From assembly GCA_937923945.1 (NCBI GenBank), contig CALDWC010000091.1, positions 1 through 6,053 of the forward strand: DNA of 6,053 nucleotides. The letters are read 5' to 3'. The first letter of the stretch is position 1. Each line of letters opens with the position of its first letter. The notes beneath the pieces were generated by a model. It was not told where the DNA came from. It worked only from the letters and a program-made list of their open reading frames with translations, and did not search any database. This stretch comes from an uncultured Treponema sp. (GTDB taxonomy: Bacteria; Spirochaetota; Spirochaetia; Treponematales; Treponemataceae). The translations under genes and the position numbers were made by a program. This document shows, in pieces, positions 5,939 through 6,053 of this stretch.

Positions 5939-5973
5939 GAAGTCTCTAAAAACTGATGTTTTTAAAAGACTTC
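5939..5973. repeat. Imperfect palindrome (hairpin 3)
   Basis: GAAGTCT and TAAAAAC (5939-5953) pair with GTTTTTA and AGACTTC (5958-5973) around the loop TGAT, with one small internal bulge. TTTT follows on the + strand, which could make it a weak terminator for + strand transcripts. The stretch leading into its left arm, GGGAAGTCTCTAAAAA, resembles the left arm of hairpin 1. Confidence 0.6.
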
Positions 5974-5977
5974 TTTT

Positions 5978-6015
5978 CAGAGCCCACCTTTAAAATCGTT
6001 GTTTCGCAAATGTTC
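5978..6015 (-). repeat. Dispersed 40-bp element, copy B
   Basis: Read on the - strand this is the partner of 931-970: GAACATTT, GAAACAAC, TTTTAAAGGT and GGCTCTG in the same order and nearly the same spacing. Here it runs into hairpin 3 instead of a tandem array, which places the shared boundary at GGCTCTG. It lies roughly 190-225 bases upstream of the fusion gene's start codon. Confidence 0.65.
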
Positions 6016-6034
6016 CTTAAAATTCAGCGAATGA

Positions 6035-6050
6035 GTGAACATCAGTTCAC
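6035..6050. repeat. Short palindrome at the window end
   Basis: GTGAAC and GTTCAC flank the tetraloop ATCA. An ATG at 6031 opens a frame reading MSEHQFT to the window edge, but it has no clear ribosome binding site, so a gene start here cannot be claimed. Confidence 0.4.
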
Positions 6051-6053
6051 GAA

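Noticed and set aside
5790..5977. Riboswitch or T-box in the fusion gene leader
   Set aside because: The structures are simple perfect palindromes with AT-rich loops, and no conserved riboswitch core sequences were recognised.
6031..6053. Start of a rightward gene (MSEHQFT...)
   Set aside because: Only seven codons are visible and no ribosome binding site is clear, so it cannot be told from chance.

Overview
The window looks like chromosomal DNA from a host-associated spirochaete, most likely a Treponema. This is an inference from low-to-moderate GC, AT-rich spacers with perfect palindromes, decayed transposase genes and the style of the proteins; no rRNA or other marker gene is present to confirm it. 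Only two intact protein-coding genes are supported: a nucleoside phosphorylase-family gene on the + strand and a very large transporter-glucosidase fusion on the - strand. They converge on a short spacer, so they are not an operon.

Region by region. Positions 1-325 hold the decayed N-terminal part of an integrase-core-type transposase, whose frame changes twice at A-runs. Positions 326-1441 hold an ISAs1-family transposase whose 5' part (to about 856) and 3' part (from 1160) are both recognisable. The middle of its catalytic domain is replaced by 303 bp of unrelated DNA. That foreign block holds a possible gene tail, a 40-bp element that recurs inverted at the far end of the window, and a degenerate 23-bp tandem repeat with a 69-bp super-period. 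Positions 1442-1565 hold nothing recognisable. A strong sigma70-like promoter (1566-1593) sits so close to the phosphorylase gene (1602-2372) that its mRNA should be leaderless or nearly so. The spacer 2373-2495 encodes a striking cysteine-rich peptide fragment in one frame.

Positions 5789-2496 (-) encode a single 1097-residue protein: a GPH-family sugar:cation symporter (about residues 1-520) joined to a complete GH13 alpha-glucosidase (about 550-1097) with all catalytic residues in place. Standard GPH topology puts the enzyme on the cytoplasmic side of the membrane, so the protein would import an alpha-glucoside and hydrolyse it at the point of entry. Its upstream region (5790-6053) is a cluster of palindromes containing possible promoter elements and the second copy of the 40-bp element.

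The most interesting points are the transporter-enzyme fusion, the hierarchical 23/69-bp tandem array that replaces the transposase core, the dispersed 40-bp element linking the two ends of the window, and the leaderless phosphorylase. Nothing here proves a wholly new system.
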